Numbered from the stretch's first letter, positions 17,233-26,797 are shown. The stretch: DNA of 64,000 nt from Anaerosolibacter carboniphilus (GCF_014205875.1 NZ_JACHEN010000001.1:398543-462542); one strand, 5' to 3'. Numbers and translations are program-made. The notes: generated from the letters alone by a model not told the origin.

Positions 17233-19482
17233 ATGAACAGGAATGACTATGAATGGAAGCTAGAAAATGAATGGCTTCAGGAAGTGCTTAAAGAGGCTCG
17301 AAAACAGTTTGATGAAAATCGTGATTTTAAAGAAAGATTTAAAAAGGATGCCATTGAAACACAAAAGGAACTATGGCAAGACATAGGAGCTGTTTCCATA
17401 ACCAATGGACTGGAGCAGATTGCAGATTTTATGAGCTTCATAGGTACCATGAAGATACAGAAGAGAAGCCATGAGCTAACCAGAAAACTTGAGGAAAAAT
17501 ATGAGAGAATGCTGTTGTCGCCCTATTTTGCAAGAATGGATTTTGTTGAAAGGGGGGAGGAGAAGGCTCAGAAGTGTTATATAGGAATCTCCAATCTTAT
17601 TAATGATAATTTTGATTTCCTCGTATATGACTGGAGAGCGCCCATTTCCAGTATGTTTTATGATTACGAAATTGGAGAAGCCAATTATAAATGCCCTGAG
17701 GGAATTATTGATGGGAAACTTACGCTAAAAAGACAGTACAAAATTAATAATGGTGAAATTGAGTATATGTTTAACAGCAATCTTAAGATAGACGATGAAA
17801 TACTTCAAGATATTTTAAGTAAAAGTACAGACAATAAGATGAAGGCCATCGTAACAACCATTCAAAGAGAACAGAATAAAGTAATTCGTAATGAGGAGTA
17901 CAAAAACCTGGTTGTTCAAGGGCCTGCTGGAAGCGGGAAAACTTCTGTTGCACTTCATAGGATTGCCTATCTCTTATACAAGCATCGGGATAAAATAACA
18001 GCTCAAAATATAGTAATATTCTCCCCAAATGATATTTTTAATGATTATATTTCTAGTGTATTACCTCAGCTTGGAGAAGACAATATGAGTCAGACAACAT
18101 TTCAGGAATATATGCATCGGGCCTTAGGCGGTGAGTTTATGAAGGAAGGCTACTGTGAAATGATGGAATATATCCTCGTCTCAAAGAACGAATTACCCTA
18201 TCAAAAGAGAATCAGCAATATAAAATTTAAGTCTTCCATGGAATTTATAGATATATTAAAACAGTATGTAACCTACCTTGAAAAAATGGATAGAAACTTT
18301 ACAGACATCATTTTCAGAGACAATTTAATAATCTCATCAAAGGATTTAAAAGAGCTGTTCTTTACAGACTATGTACAGCTTCCACTGAAAAGGAGACTTC
18401 AAAAGATAAGAGAAAGAATTTTGTTTTTGATGGAACCTTATGAAAAACAGCGGATAGAAGAAGTGGCTGGTGAGCTTGAGGATTCAGGCGCCTATATAAA
18501 TAAAGCAGAAATTATGGAACGCAGTGAAGTTATTGTAAAGAAGGAAATGAAAGACATATATTACGAAATCAATAAAATGACAGAGTTTGATTTAGTGGAT
18601 ATTTATAGGCAGCTTTTTGAGAAACTTGAGCTTTTTTCCAGAAATTCAAATACTGAATACGGTGAGAAAGATATTGAGGAAATCAAAAGCTATACTTTGG
18701 AAAACCTAAAGGCACAAAAGCTTAATTATGAGGATCAGCCCCCTCTCCTATATCTAAAAGGCGCACTTGGAGACATTCCAAAAACTTCAGAAATCAAATA
18801 TGTTATTATTGATGAGGCTCAGGACTATACACCGCTGCAGTATGAAATCTTCTATCAACTTTTCAAGGATTCTAATATAACTATGCTGGGTGATCTCAAT
18901 CAATCCATCAATCCATTCATGAACCTAGGAGATTATAAGAATATCTCCCATATATTCCCTCGAAATAATACCTGCATAATAAATTTAACCAAAAGCTACA
19001 GATCCACAATGGAAATAACTAAGTTTTCAAGAAAGCTGCTTCATAAGGCGATTACTGATGAATGCGTAGAAAGAAGTGGAGATAAGCCTTTACTCCTCGG
19101 ATTTACAAATGAGGAGGCTATAAAAGAAAGACTTCTTGAGGATATAAAAATATATAAGGGGAAAGGATATAAATCTATTGGAATCATAACAAGGACTGTG
19201 AAGGAAGCAGATGAGGTATATAGTTTCTTAAAAGACAAGGTTCATGTTAAAGCAATAATGAAGGATGATGATGAATATGTATGCGATACCTTGGTGATTC
19301 CGGCTTATCTTGCGAAAGGACTAGAATTTGATGTGGTGCTTATCTATAATGCAGGAAATGAAAATTACTGCTGTGAGGAGGAAAGGCTTCTGCTTTATAC
19401 AGCTTGTACCAGAGCCCTTCATATTTTATGCATATATTATTCCGGCGAGTGTACACCATTGCTGAAGGAAGCAGCATTCTGA
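17233..19482 (+). CDS. HelD-type RNA polymerase-associated ATPase (SF1, UvrD-like), copy 1
   Basis: 749 aa. The N-terminal ~120 residues are a charged helical arm. LVYDWRAPISSMFYDYEIG (~residue 137) is a HelD signature. Walker A GPAGSGKTSVALHR lies near 231 and Walker B VIIDEAQDYTPLQYE near 524, with C-terminal motif V/VI ACTRAL. A ~250-residue insertion separates the two RecA halves, as in HelD. HelD proteins pry stalled RNA polymerase from DNA and, in some bacteria, confer rifamycin tolerance. GGAGGAG fixes ATG 17233. A 684-aa paralogue lies at 48.5 kb. Confidence 0.88.
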   Translation: MNRNDYEWKLENEWLQEVLKEARKQFDENRDFKERFKKDAIETQKELWQDIGAVSITNGLEQIADFMSFIGTMKIQKRSHELTRKLEEKYERMLLSPYFARMDFVERGEEKAQKCYIGISNLINDNFDFLVYDWRAPISSMFYDYEIGEANYKCPEGIIDGKLTLKRQYKINNGEIEYMFNSNLKIDDEILQDILSKSTDNKMKAIVTTIQREQNKVIRNEEYKNLVVQGPAGSGKTSVALHRIAYLLYKHRDKITAQNIVIFSPNDIFNDYISSVLPQLGEDNMSQTTFQEYMHRALGGEFMKEGYCEMMEYILVSKNELPYQKRISNIKFKSSMEFIDILKQYVTYLEKMDRNFTDIIFRDNLIISSKDLKELFFTDYVQLPLKRRLQKIRERILFLMEPYEKQRIEEVAGELEDSGAYINKAEIMERSEVIVKKEMKDIYYEINKMTEFDLVDIYRQLFEKLELFSRNSNTEYGEKDIEEIKSYTLENLKAQKLNYEDQPPLLYLKGALGDIPKTSEIKYVIIDEAQDYTPLQYEIFYQLFKDSNITMLGDLNQSINPFMNLGDYKNISHIFPRNNTCIINLTKSYRSTMEITKFSRKLLHKAITDECVERSGDKPLLLGFTNEEAIKERLLEDIKIYKGKGYKSIGIITRTVKEADEVYSFLKDKVHVKAIMKDDDEYVCDTLVIPAYLAKGLEFDVVLIYNAGNENYCCEEERLLLYTACTRALHILCIYYSGECTPLLKEAAF

Positions 19483-19703
19483 TTTCATGATCGCATATGG
19501 GCAGGTGAAATCAGTTTGGCTGACGATGAAGTCAAGCTACAGTATGCTTGGGTCCACATGGATCAAGTTCTAAAAAATATGCAAACAAAGCGATTTAAAG
19601 AAGCGCTGCGTATTGTTTCTGATTACCGCAGGAACTGATTACAGAAATGAATTTAGTGTGTCAAGAGATGGTTCCGCGTTATGATTGGTAATGTTTATTT
19701 AAT
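19483..19703 (+). other. Short in-frame relic after helD
   Basis: Directly after the helD stop the same frame stays open for 51 codons to a TGA at 19636-19638 and ends QTKRFKEALRIVSDYRRN, which looks like real protein. It does not resemble the end of the other HelD and is probably the tail of a lost gene. No start codon with a ribosome site is seen. Confidence 0.35.
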
Positions 19704-19749
19704 AAAAGCAGCAGGATATATTTTGTTTTGAATGTACCCTGCTGCTTTT
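19704..19749. terminator. Bidirectional hairpin at LysM copy D
   Basis: AAAAGCAGCAGG pairs with CCTGCTGCTTTT across a 22-nt loop, immediately past the stop of copy D. Confidence 0.8.
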
Positions 19750-19755
19750 ATAGTT

Positions 19756-20003
19756 TTATCTAAGAATGTGAAGCTTTTGGCTTACATAGATCATATTGGG
19801 ATCTGTGATGCTGTTTTCTATTAAGAGGGCATCATAACTAACACCTAACTTTTGCGCAATGCCGTACAAGGTATCTCCTGGCTGAACCACATAGTAGAGA
19901 TCAGTGGCTTGAGAACTTACGATGGTTACTTCCGTACCAATGGGTGCAACACTATGCACATAGTTTGCATCTTGATTATACATACGGATACAGCCATTGG
20001 TAA
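19756..20003 (-). pseudogene. Truncated L,D-transpeptidase-LysM gene (copy D)
   Basis: Homology begins inside the catalytic motif (NGCIRMYNQDANY) and runs through an intact LysM domain ending YVSQKLHILR. Upstream of NGC the sequence switches abruptly to unrelated DNA near 20000. The nucleophilic Cys is present but the rest of the YkuD fold is gone. Confidence 0.75.
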
Positions 20004-20037
20004 TTCATTAATTCTTGATTTTTTTATTCAACTATCT

Positions 20038-20667
20038 TTATCGTTCTTTCTTACATTTTATAACTGTAAATTTCAATGGAGGTTTATTTTCCATATTCTT
20101 ACTCGGCTCATCTATTTCTGAAAATTCTATCAACCCGTATTTTCCAAATTCTCGTTTTACTGAATCAGAATCATAAAAGAACATTTTTACGCCTTTCATT
20201 ATCTCGAATCGATCTTTACTCAATTGTCTGCCTTTTCCAAACATGGGAGCTTCTTTTGAAATAGCTGTAAAAATCATATATCCGTTTGGTTTTAGCTGAC
20301 TATAGCAATCTTTAATTAATTTTTTTCTTTCATGATTATTCAATAAATGAATCAGTGCATAGCAAAATATACCGTCATATAGTTTGTTATCAAAAGGCAT
20401 GTCAGTTACTGAACCATGATAGATTTTAAAATCAAGTCCGTTTTGTCTTGCCAAATCAATCGCTGTTTTTGATATTTCAATACCTGTTACATTAATTCCG
20501 TTGTCATAAAAAATCTTTGCATTTCTGCCGTATCCAATACCTGGGATCAATATGTCCTTAACTTTCTTCTCAAGGAAAAAGTCCTTTGTCAAGATTGCAG
20601 AGTCTGAAGGTTCAAATCCCCACATCATTTGTTTTTCAATAAAACTTGATTCCCAGAATTCTGTCAT
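20038..20667 (-). CDS. Class I SAM-dependent methyltransferase
   Basis: 209 aa. Motif I is DILIPGIGYGRNAKIF near residue 38, motif II GIEIS near residue 61, and GSVTDMPF near 85 contacts the adenine. It resembles the small stand-alone methyltransferase group that includes TehB-like and thiopurine methyltransferase-like proteins. The acceptor is unknown. AAAGGAG upstream supports ATG 20667. It abuts LysM relic D at its 3' end and an imperfect palindrome at its 5' end. Confidence 0.8.
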   Translation of the reverse strand: MTEFWESSFIEKQMMWGFEPSDSAILTKDFFLEKKVKDILIPGIGYGRNAKIFYDNGINVTGIEISKTAIDLARQNGLDFKIYHGSVTDMPFDNKLYDGIFCYALIHLLNNHERKKLIKDCYSQLKPNGYMIFTAISKEAPMFGKGRQLSKDRFEIMKGVKMFFYDSDSVKREFGKYGLIEFSEIDEPSKNMENKPPLKFTVIKCKKER

Positions 20668-20716
20668 ATCTCTATCTCCTTTATGTTTTATTTGAATAGA
20701 ATACTGTCCTGCCTGT

Positions 20717-20790
20717 GGCTAACGTTTTGCATTGCCGAAATTATACACTGGTAACTAATAACTGAAAAATTTGGCAATGCTTACGCTGGT
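20717..20790. repeat. Imperfect palindrome between methyltransferase and marR
   Basis: GCATTGCCGAAATT (20729-20742) faces AATTTGGCAATGC (20768-20780), with outer parts GCTAACG and TTACGC. The size and look recall single hairpin recombination sites, but integron core-site consensus is not met. Confidence 0.4.
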
Positions 20791-20883
20791 TGTTTAACTA
20801 CTGGTTTGCCATATTCTACAACGGTGCCTTTAGTCAATTATAGTTGACGCTTAAACGGACTTACAGGAGTATGTGGTACTCAT

Positions 20884-21360
20884 TTATTCTTGTTTTTCAT
20901 TTTCATTAGAATGATAAGACTTAATATTTGAAGCTAATATCGAATGGAATTTTTCTAAACCATAAATTATTTTTTCTATATCTTTAAGATTGGTGTCTTT
21001 AAATATATTAGAAAGATAGCCTTTTTTTATATAAATAAAATCAACATCCTCAATAAATTCAGGAGAAAGTGATAGCCTAACTGTGCGGCGATTATCCTTA
21101 GGTATTTCTCTGATTACTATACCTTGGTTTTCAAGTCGATCAACAATCCCCGAGACGGTACCTTTTGATAAACTTAGTCTTTCACTTAATTCCTTTAAAG
21201 TTATATAAGGAGTACTGTAAAGTTGACGTATCGTCATAGATTGAGGCGCTGTAAATTTATATTTTCTAAATTGTACAGATGCAATCTCATGAAAATCTTC
21301 CCAAAGTAATTTATAAAGTTCTATTATTTTCTCAGTATAATCTACTGAATTTTCATTCAA
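20884..21360 (-). CDS. MarR-family transcriptional regulator
   Basis: 158 aa. The winged helix-turn-helix covers about residues 45-100: ITLKELSERLSLSKGTVSGI, then VDRLENQGIVIREIPKDNRRTV with the DxRR wing signature. The N- and C-terminal helices form the dimer. The TTG at 21360 sits nine bases after AAAGGAG; an in-frame TTG at 21369 overlaps that site. It lies downstream of the DUF2798 gene on the same strand and may control it. Confidence 0.85.
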   Translation of the reverse strand: MNENSVDYTEKIIELYKLLWEDFHEIASVQFRKYKFTAPQSMTIRQLYSTPYITLKELSERLSLSKGTVSGIVDRLENQGIVIREIPKDNRRTVRLSLSPEFIEDVDFIYIKKGYLSNIFKDTNLKDIEKIIYGLEKFHSILASNIKSYHSNENEKQE

Positions 21361-21646
21361 TCTAAACAACTCCTTTTAAATTGTCACACTGCATATATTT
21401 ATTTGTTATTAACTCATATTTTACTCTTATTTATTGATAGAATGTTAACGATAGAGAACAGTTTGGGCAAACAAACAGTTCGGATATAAGAACTGTTTCT
21501 ATTCATAATACTATTTTCTTCTTTGGTAGTCAATAGCTGATTTTTTAAAACAACTATCATATAATATTGTAAGCGATACTCAAAATAATATAAAACTACA
21601 GTATTTCTTTCAAATTTTATCATTTATCACCTCGAATCTACGTAAA
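21361..21646. other. Spacer between DUF2798 and marR
   Basis: AT-rich. A 69-codon minus-strand frame exists but has no family resemblance and no convincing ribosome site. Confidence 0.3.
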
Positions 21647-22144
21647 TTATAATAAACACGTTTTTGATAACCTTACTTTTCTTAACTGCTTCTTAAAAAT
21701 GACACCGAAAAGGAACCTTACAAGGGGCTGTATAAAAAATAATTGTGAAAAAAATGCGAATGGAAAATTAAAAACTATCTTCTGCGCCCACTGTGCAAGG
21801 AACTCTACGGTAATACCGTTATAAAGAATCGTTGCCATAAAGCTCATCATTGGACACATTAAACTGACTGTTGCACATATGATTGCTGTTGTGACCACAT
21901 ATGGTTTGTCCTCTCTCGGATTTACAACACTGAAAGCCATTTTTAATGAAAGCGGACCTGCAGCAAATATTTGTAGTAAAAATGCAAATACAAACTCAAT
22001 TGCAATTACCTTGCGAGATGCTATAAATACCTGATTTGACATACCTCCCATCTCAATAGCAAGATTATAAAACACGAATAAATGTACCGTAATTATTACG
22101 GACAGAAAAGCAAAAACCACTCTCTGAAAATTTGTTGTTGGCAT
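21647..22144 (-). CDS. DUF2798 membrane protein
   Basis: 165 aa with four hydrophobic helices arranged as two similar halves (FVFAFLLQIF...PL and CPMMSFMATILYNG... FFSQLFFIQPLVRFLFG), fitting the DUF2798 family of unknown function. ATG 22144 follows AAAGGGTGGG. The long structured leader upstream (22206-22262) suggests regulation after transcription starts. Confidence 0.75.
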   Translation of the reverse strand: MPTTNFQRVVFAFLSVIITVHLFVFYNLAIEMGGMSNQVFIASRKVIAIEFVFAFLLQIFAAGPLSLKMAFSVVNPREDKPYVVTTAIICATVSLMCPMMSFMATILYNGITVEFLAQWAQKIVFNFPFAFFSQLFFIQPLVRFLFGVIFKKQLRKVRLSKTCLL

Positions 22145-22194
22145 GAAAAATACCCACCCTTTCTTTTGTTAAAATAACTGTTGTCCTATTTTAG

Positions 22195-22262
22195 ACAACA
22201 AAAAAGACACATTTAGCCCTTTGTACCGTAATCAGATTTACGTGCAAAGCACCACATGTGTC
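22195..22262 (-). promoter_or_regulatory. Structured leader with intrinsic terminator before DUF2798
   Basis: On the minus strand GACACAT pairs with ATGTGTC (22262-22256 with 22212-22206), enclosing stems CTTTG/CAAAG and CGTAA/TTACG, then six U. A second hairpin, TTGTTGTC/GACAACA, precedes the ribosome site. The arrangement is that of a transcription attenuator or riboswitch; the ligand class is not recognised. Confidence 0.55.
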
Positions 22263-22478
22263 GTTTCTTTGAGTTCACTATTTGATTGTTGATATACTAT
22301 ATCGTATTTTTTATAAAAAGTCAAGTAAATGAATATGCCGATCGGAGTGAAGAATCACCTCGATCGTTTTTTTCGGTGGCTGCCAAAAAGAAACCAGGAG
22401 TGAAGTCAAAAAAGAGGAAATTGTGAAATTCATTATGGTTATTGTATAAATTTAACAAAAGAAGAGATTCCATTCTAA

Positions 22479-22646
22479 ATGATAGCTAGGATTGATATCG
22501 ATGGAAGAAAAAAATACATACGCATCAGGGGAGCCTGTGAGCGTAATCTGAAAAACATTGATGTAGATATACCCAAGAATAAACTGGCTGTTCTCACCGG
22601 ATTTAGCGGATCAGGTAAAACTTCACTATTATTAAAATCCAGATAG
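22479..22646 (+). pseudogene. N-terminal fragment of a UvrA-like ATPase
   Basis: 56 codons from ATG to [23 protein letters not shown], then a Walker [10 protein letters not shown], as at the start of UvrA and of UvrA-like drug resistance paralogues. UvrA proteins are over 750 residues, so more than 90% is missing. The frame ends seven residues after the P-loop. Confidence 0.8.
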
Positions 22647-22898
22647 TAACTTTTAGCAGTAAAATCTAGTATATCCCTTTTAAGTATCAAACCTCCCTAC
22701 TATCAATAGGATGACAGAAAAAATAATATAGATATCTAATGTCTTGTACACCATTATGTTGGGCCCAAGGCATAGTAGGATTATAGTTGAAGATCATAGG
22801 AGAATTGAAGTACAATGGAAACAATTGATAGAATATTAACGTATTATAGGATGAAATATAGTATTCAAAAATAATATTAGAACGGGAGATGCGTTTTT

Positions 22899-23678
22899 AT
22901 GAAAACAAACATTTACTATTTCTCTGGAACGGGCAATTCTTTAAAAGTGGCAAAAGACCTATCAGAAAAACTAGGAGAAACAACCGTAATCTCTATTCCC
23001 AAAGCAATAAAATCGGGGCTTGATACATCGGTGGACAACATAGGAATAGTATTTCCTGTTTACTGCTGGGGGATGCCTTTGATGGTTACTGAGTTCATTA
23101 AAAAGCTTAGGAAGGAGCATGCAAAATACTTTTTTGCCATAGCTACCTGTGGAGGGTCCGCCGCAGGAACTTTACTGCAGACCCAGAAAAAGCTTGCCCT
23201 GCAAGATATAAAGCTTTCATCGGGTTTTGAAGTACAAATGCCTACAAACTATATTGTATGGGGAGGAGCGATATCTGAGGAACGACAAAAGAGAATGTTT
23301 GAGAATTGGGTTAATAGAATGGACCATATAGCAAACACTATTAAAAAACAAGAAGAGCATGGTATAGAATCTGGGTCAATCTTAGCCAACTTTTTCTTAA
23401 GTAAGGCTCTTTATAGTGTATCTATGCCCCAATTTCCCAAAATGGATAAGGCTTTTTGGGTGGATAGTAGATGTGATCACTGTGGGGTATGCAATAAAGT
23501 TTGCCCCGCTAATAATATAGAGATCAAGGAAGGGAAGCCAGTTTGGAACCATAAATGTGAGCAATGTCTTGCTTGTATTCAATGGTGCCCCAAGCAAGCT
23601 ATCCAGTACGGTAAGAAAACTCAAGAACGTGAACGCTATACGAATCCCTTTGTGAGTCTCAAGGAGTTCATAGAATAG
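22899..23678 (+). CDS. EFR1-family flavodoxin-ferredoxin protein
   Basis: 259 aa. The N-terminal flavodoxin-like fold starts IYYFSGTGNSLKVAKDL (FMN phosphate loop SGTGNS). The C-terminus has two 4Fe-4S motifs, CDHCGVCNKVCP and CEQCLACIQWCP. The EFR1 family carries electrons between flavin and iron-sulfur partners in anaerobes. Transcribed alone, ending in a strong hairpin. Confidence 0.88.
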   Translation: MKTNIYYFSGTGNSLKVAKDLSEKLGETTVISIPKAIKSGLDTSVDNIGIVFPVYCWGMPLMVTEFIKKLRKEHAKYFFAIATCGGSAAGTLLQTQKKLALQDIKLSSGFEVQMPTNYIVWGGAISEERQKRMFENWVNRMDHIANTIKKQEEHGIESGSILANFFLSKALYSVSMPQFPKMDKAFWVDSRCDHCGVCNKVCPANNIEIKEGKPVWNHKCEQCLACIQWCPKQAIQYGKKTQERERYTNPFVSLKEFIE

Positions 23679-23718
23679 TTTGATGATGCTAACAAGTATA
23701 ATGGAAGATTGTATAATA

Positions 23719-23762
23719 GATAACAGCCTAAAAGATGATATAAGATCCTTTAGGCTGTTATC
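23719..23762. terminator. Bidirectional terminator between EFR1 and fusB-like genes
   Basis: Perfect 14-bp stem GATAACAGCCTAAA with its complement, 16-nt loop, followed by TTTATTAT. Confidence 0.85.
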
Positions 23763-23820
23763 TTTATTATAATTTATTCTTGATTTTTAACTTGCGGAGA
23801 TGGGCTGGATATGCATGTGA

Positions 23821-24483
23821 TTATAGCTTTATATTGTTAACATCCTTTAAAATTTTCTCAAGCTTTTCAATGGATGCAATTCTTTCATTACACTTCACGC
23901 TATCTAAACATATATCAAAGCCTATTGACCGATAGGCTCCTTCGCCGGTATTAGTTGTTTTGCAGATCGGTGAAACAAAGGCCACCTCATTTTCGCTGCC
24001 TACATGATTGCAAAGTACACACCTATGAGTGTTATTGGAACCATAACTTGAAATTCTACATGCCATACCTACAAGTTTGCCATCCATATTATAAGCTACA
24101 AATAATTTTCTAACGGAGTCATCAACCCAACCTAAATATACATTCTTTGAATCCTGTGAATTTAAGTTTGGCAATTTGAGTTTCTTTTCCTTTTTAAACA
24201 ATCTACTAATTTGTGCATTTGTAACATTTGGCATTCCATATACATATTCATTCAACTCAGCTAAATATTTATCGATGTGTAAAGGGTCGTTTATTTTACT
24301 AATATCAAGTAACTCTTTTTCTTCCTGGGATAAATCAGTGAAAATATTTAATATTTTCTCGTGCATATGTGCTTTAGTCGCTTCAATAATATTAATATCT
24401 ACACAACCCTTGAAAGCATTATTTAAATCATTCAAACGCGCTCTTATATAATTATATTCATGTTTTTTTATAAAAACTCTCAT
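23821..24483 (-). CDS. FusB/FusC-family EF-G-binding protein
   Basis: 220 aa. Residues 1-~110 are helical. The C-terminal treble-clef zinc domain has CVLCNHVGSENEVAFVSPIC (Cys pair, then a third Cys) and later CLDSVKC. FusB-type proteins bind elongation factor G, release it from the ribosome and protect against fusidic acid; many chromosomal homologues have undetermined roles. ATG 24483 is better placed behind AAGAGG than the GTG at 24495. Confidence 0.85.
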   Translation of the reverse strand: MRVFIKKHEYNYIRARLNDLNNAFKGCVDINIIEATKAHMHEKILNIFTDLSQEEKELLDISKINDPLHIDKYLAELNEYVYGMPNVTNAQISRLFKKEKKLKLPNLNSQDSKNVYLGWVDDSVRKLFVAYNMDGKLVGMACRISSYGSNNTHRCVLCNHVGSENEVAFVSPICKTTNTGEGAYRSIGFDICLDSVKCNERIASIEKLEKILKDVNNIKL

Positions 24484-25261
24484 AAAATCTAGCACCTCTT
24501 TTCTAACGTGTGTTATTTTTATTATTTATGGAAGTAAATATGACATTACTTACAATTTTGTTTTGTCATCAGCCCGCTAACAAAAAATGATTATTATTAC
24601 GCCAACTGAAAGTAACAATAATCATCCTGATTTAAAACGTAATACATATTTGAGATCATTTTCTTTTGAAGCTTGTATAAACTAGAAATGATAACTTCCA
24701 TTGGATAGCCGCAATAAAATCATAACATAGCTAAAAATAAGCATTCAATCTAATGAATGATTCTGTAATGATTATGAGCATAGAAGTTTTTGTTGATCTA
24801 TTATTTTTGTTATACTCTTTTCTGACAGATAGCTTCTTTTCTCCACAGGCCTTATGATTTTAATTGATATCTTTATAAAAAGTTTGTATAATATAAGTAT
24901 TATTTCTTAATATAATTAGAAGTTAGTATTTATGAAGGGTATGAACAGTATGATTTACAAAAGTGAATTAGGATTAAAAGATACTCCTTGCGAAGGCCAT
25001 AAGAACTAAATCGGCTATGCTTTGCTTGGAGATTATTTTGTTAAAATAGCTGATGTTGAATTATATGTTCCTGCTAAGTTCTTTGAGATTTGCATGAAGG
25101 GACTTTAGTTAGTGTACAATTATTCAGCATTAGACGATTTAATAAATGATTTCATACATTTGTCCCTTTGTACAAGAATGGAAACTGTTGCAAACATAGC
25201 TTTGCAACAGTTTTTTTGGTCTTTGCTTCAAGAAAAAATAAATTTTTCGAGGAGTAAAGAT
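24484..25261. other. Gene-poor region with hairpins and a decayed ORF
   Basis: Contains a 14-bp hairpin (24587-24600 with 24612-24625), a broken frame (24951-25108) reading MIYKSELGLKDTPCEGHKN, stop, IGYALLGDYFVKIADVELYV, then a terminator at 25182-25217. The relic is not recognisable by family. Confidence 0.35.
25182..25217 (+). terminator. Intrinsic terminator just upstream of the CD3324-family gene
   Basis: AAACTGTTGCAAA pairs with TTTGCAACAGTTT, followed by TTTT. It lies 45 bp before the ATG, so it either ends the upstream transcript or attenuates the gene. Confidence 0.75.
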
Positions 25262-25555
25262 ATGAAATATAGTAATGCGTACAATGTTTTACCGGTTGAT
25301 ATAGTAAGAATGATTCAAGAATATGTGAATGGTGAATATTTATATATACCTAGAAAAGAGGAACAACAAAAGAAATGGGGAGAAAACAGCGGCTCAAGAG
25401 ATGCTTTAAAAAGAAGAAATGAAGAAATTTATCAAAAATATTTAAAAGGTGCTGTGATTTTAGATTTAGCTCAGGAATACTATCTTTCTGATAAAAGTAT
25501 AAGAAGAATTATTAGTCAGCAAAAGAAAATTATGCTCAACATCAATACAGAATGA
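25262..25555 (+). CDS. CD3324-family small DNA-binding protein
   Basis: 97 aa. The N-terminal NVLPVDIVRMIQEYVNGEYLYIPRK and central GSRDALKRRNEEIYQKYLKG with a C-terminal helix-turn-helix (VILDLAQEYYLSDKSIRRII) match the CD3324-like family seen in many clostridia, related to Mor-type regulators. GAGGAG fixes the internal ATG rather than the longer frame from 25112. Role unknown. Confidence 0.75.
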   Translation: MKYSNAYNVLPVDIVRMIQEYVNGEYLYIPRKEEQQKKWGENSGSRDALKRRNEEIYQKYLKGAVILDLAQEYYLSDKSIRRIISQQKKIMLNINTE

Positions 25556-25711
25556 TAAACAAGATTGAAAGCCCACTTTGGCACATCATAATTCTTAAGT
25601 AGTTCTTTTTAGAGTGTAGAATCTTAATCTTACTGGAGTAAAGCACAAATCACCAATATAATTCCAATCGAATAATATACTATCATATATTTTATTTTGG
25701 GAGGAATCTAT

Positions 25712-26527
25712 ATGGGATACTATATTGGTGTAGAACCTGGCGTTAATATTTATGTAGAAGATGTTAACCCGACGGGGAACAAGACAATCCTGTTAATTCA
25801 CGGATGGCCAGGAGACCATAATTTGTTTGAATATCAGTTTAACCAATTGCCCAAAATGGGATACAGATGCATAGGTATAGACTGTAGGGGGTTCGGCTTA
25901 TCAGACAAACCCTGGAGCGGCTATGATTATAACCGATTATCCGACGATATTCGGTGTGTGGTTGACGCACTTAAATTACAGAATTTCACCCTTGGGGGAC
26001 ATTCAACAGGGGGAGCCATTTGTGTACGATACATGGCCAGACATAATGGTTACGGAGTATCAAAACTTGCTCTTTTTGCTGCAGCGGCACCGAGTCTGAT
26101 CCAACGTCCATATTTCCCATATGGTCTGCAAAAACAAGCTGTGATTAATATTATCCAAGGTGTATATAAAGATCGACCCAATACGTTGAGAGAGTTTGGA
26201 AGTATGATCTTCCATAATTATGTTAGTCAACCACTGTCGGATTGGATTTTCCAATTGGGTCTGCAGGCGGCCAGTTGGTCTACTGCAGCTATTGCAAACA
26301 CATGGCTGGGTGAAGAACGGTTATTTAACGACCTGAAAACAATTAAAGTTCCAACGCTGATCCTCCACGGTATCAATGACCAAGTATGCCTATTCCCTTT
26401 AGCTATTTCACAAAAGTATAGTATTAAAAATTCTAAGCTTGTACCATTTGAAGCATGTGGTCATTTTCTGTTCTATGACCAGAGAGAAAGATTCAACAAA
26501 GAATTAGTACAGTTTATTGAAGAATAG
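25712..26527 (+). CDS. Alpha/beta-hydrolase fold protein
   Basis: 271 aa. Oxyanion motif LLIHGWPGDHN (residue ~28), nucleophile elbow GGHSTGGAI with Ser near residue 98, acid in HGINDQV and base in ACGHFLFYD. It resembles the cofactor-free haloperoxidase/esterase group (AB_hydrolase_1). The elbow has Thr where Met or Gln is usual. Single gene behind GGGAGGA; substrate unknown. Confidence 0.82.
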   Translation: MGYYIGVEPGVNIYVEDVNPTGNKTILLIHGWPGDHNLFEYQFNQLPKMGYRCIGIDCRGFGLSDKPWSGYDYNRLSDDIRCVVDALKLQNFTLGGHSTGGAICVRYMARHNGYGVSKLALFAAAAPSLIQRPYFPYGLQKQAVINIIQGVYKDRPNTLREFGSMIFHNYVSQPLSDWIFQLGLQAASWSTAAIANTWLGEERLFNDLKTIKVPTLILHGINDQVCLFPLAISQKYSIKNSKLVPFEACGHFLFYDQRERFNKELVQFIEE

Positions 26528-26556
26528 AATCAGCATAAAAAGAAGTTAGTTAAGGG

Positions 26557-26578
26557 GCTGAGAAATCAGCGTCTTTTT
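26557..26578 (+). terminator. Terminator of the hydrolase gene
   Basis: GCTGA-GAAA-TCAGC with a GNRA-type loop, followed by GTCTTTTTC. A second hairpin, AGAGTCA/TGACTCT plus T run, follows at 26649-26687. Confidence 0.7.
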
Positions 26579-26797
26579 CTTTTGTAGAAATTTAAAAAGT
26601 GCTTAAAGAGGTTGAGTTTGATGTCTAAAATTTAGCATAGGAAATTTTAGAGTCATTAGGGACTCAATTTCTCACTGACTCTTTTTAGTTTGTTAATGGT
26701 TGAAAATTTACAAAAGTATTATAATAGTTATTAAGAAGCGATGTCGTTGGTATGATCAAGTAACGAATTTACGATAAATTTTAAGGAGATGTTACAA

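Noticed and set aside
20717..20790. Integron attC site
   Set aside because: The 3' core GTTRRRY is not matched and no integrase or cassette series is present; kept only as an unexplained palindrome.
21414..21623. 69-aa minus-strand ORF between DUF2798 and marR
   Set aside because: Composition is that of AT-rich spacer, with no family resemblance and no usable ribosome site.
25112..25261. N-terminal extension of the CD3324-family gene
   Set aside because: The extra 50 codons cross an intrinsic terminator, and the family match and ribosome site begin at 25262.
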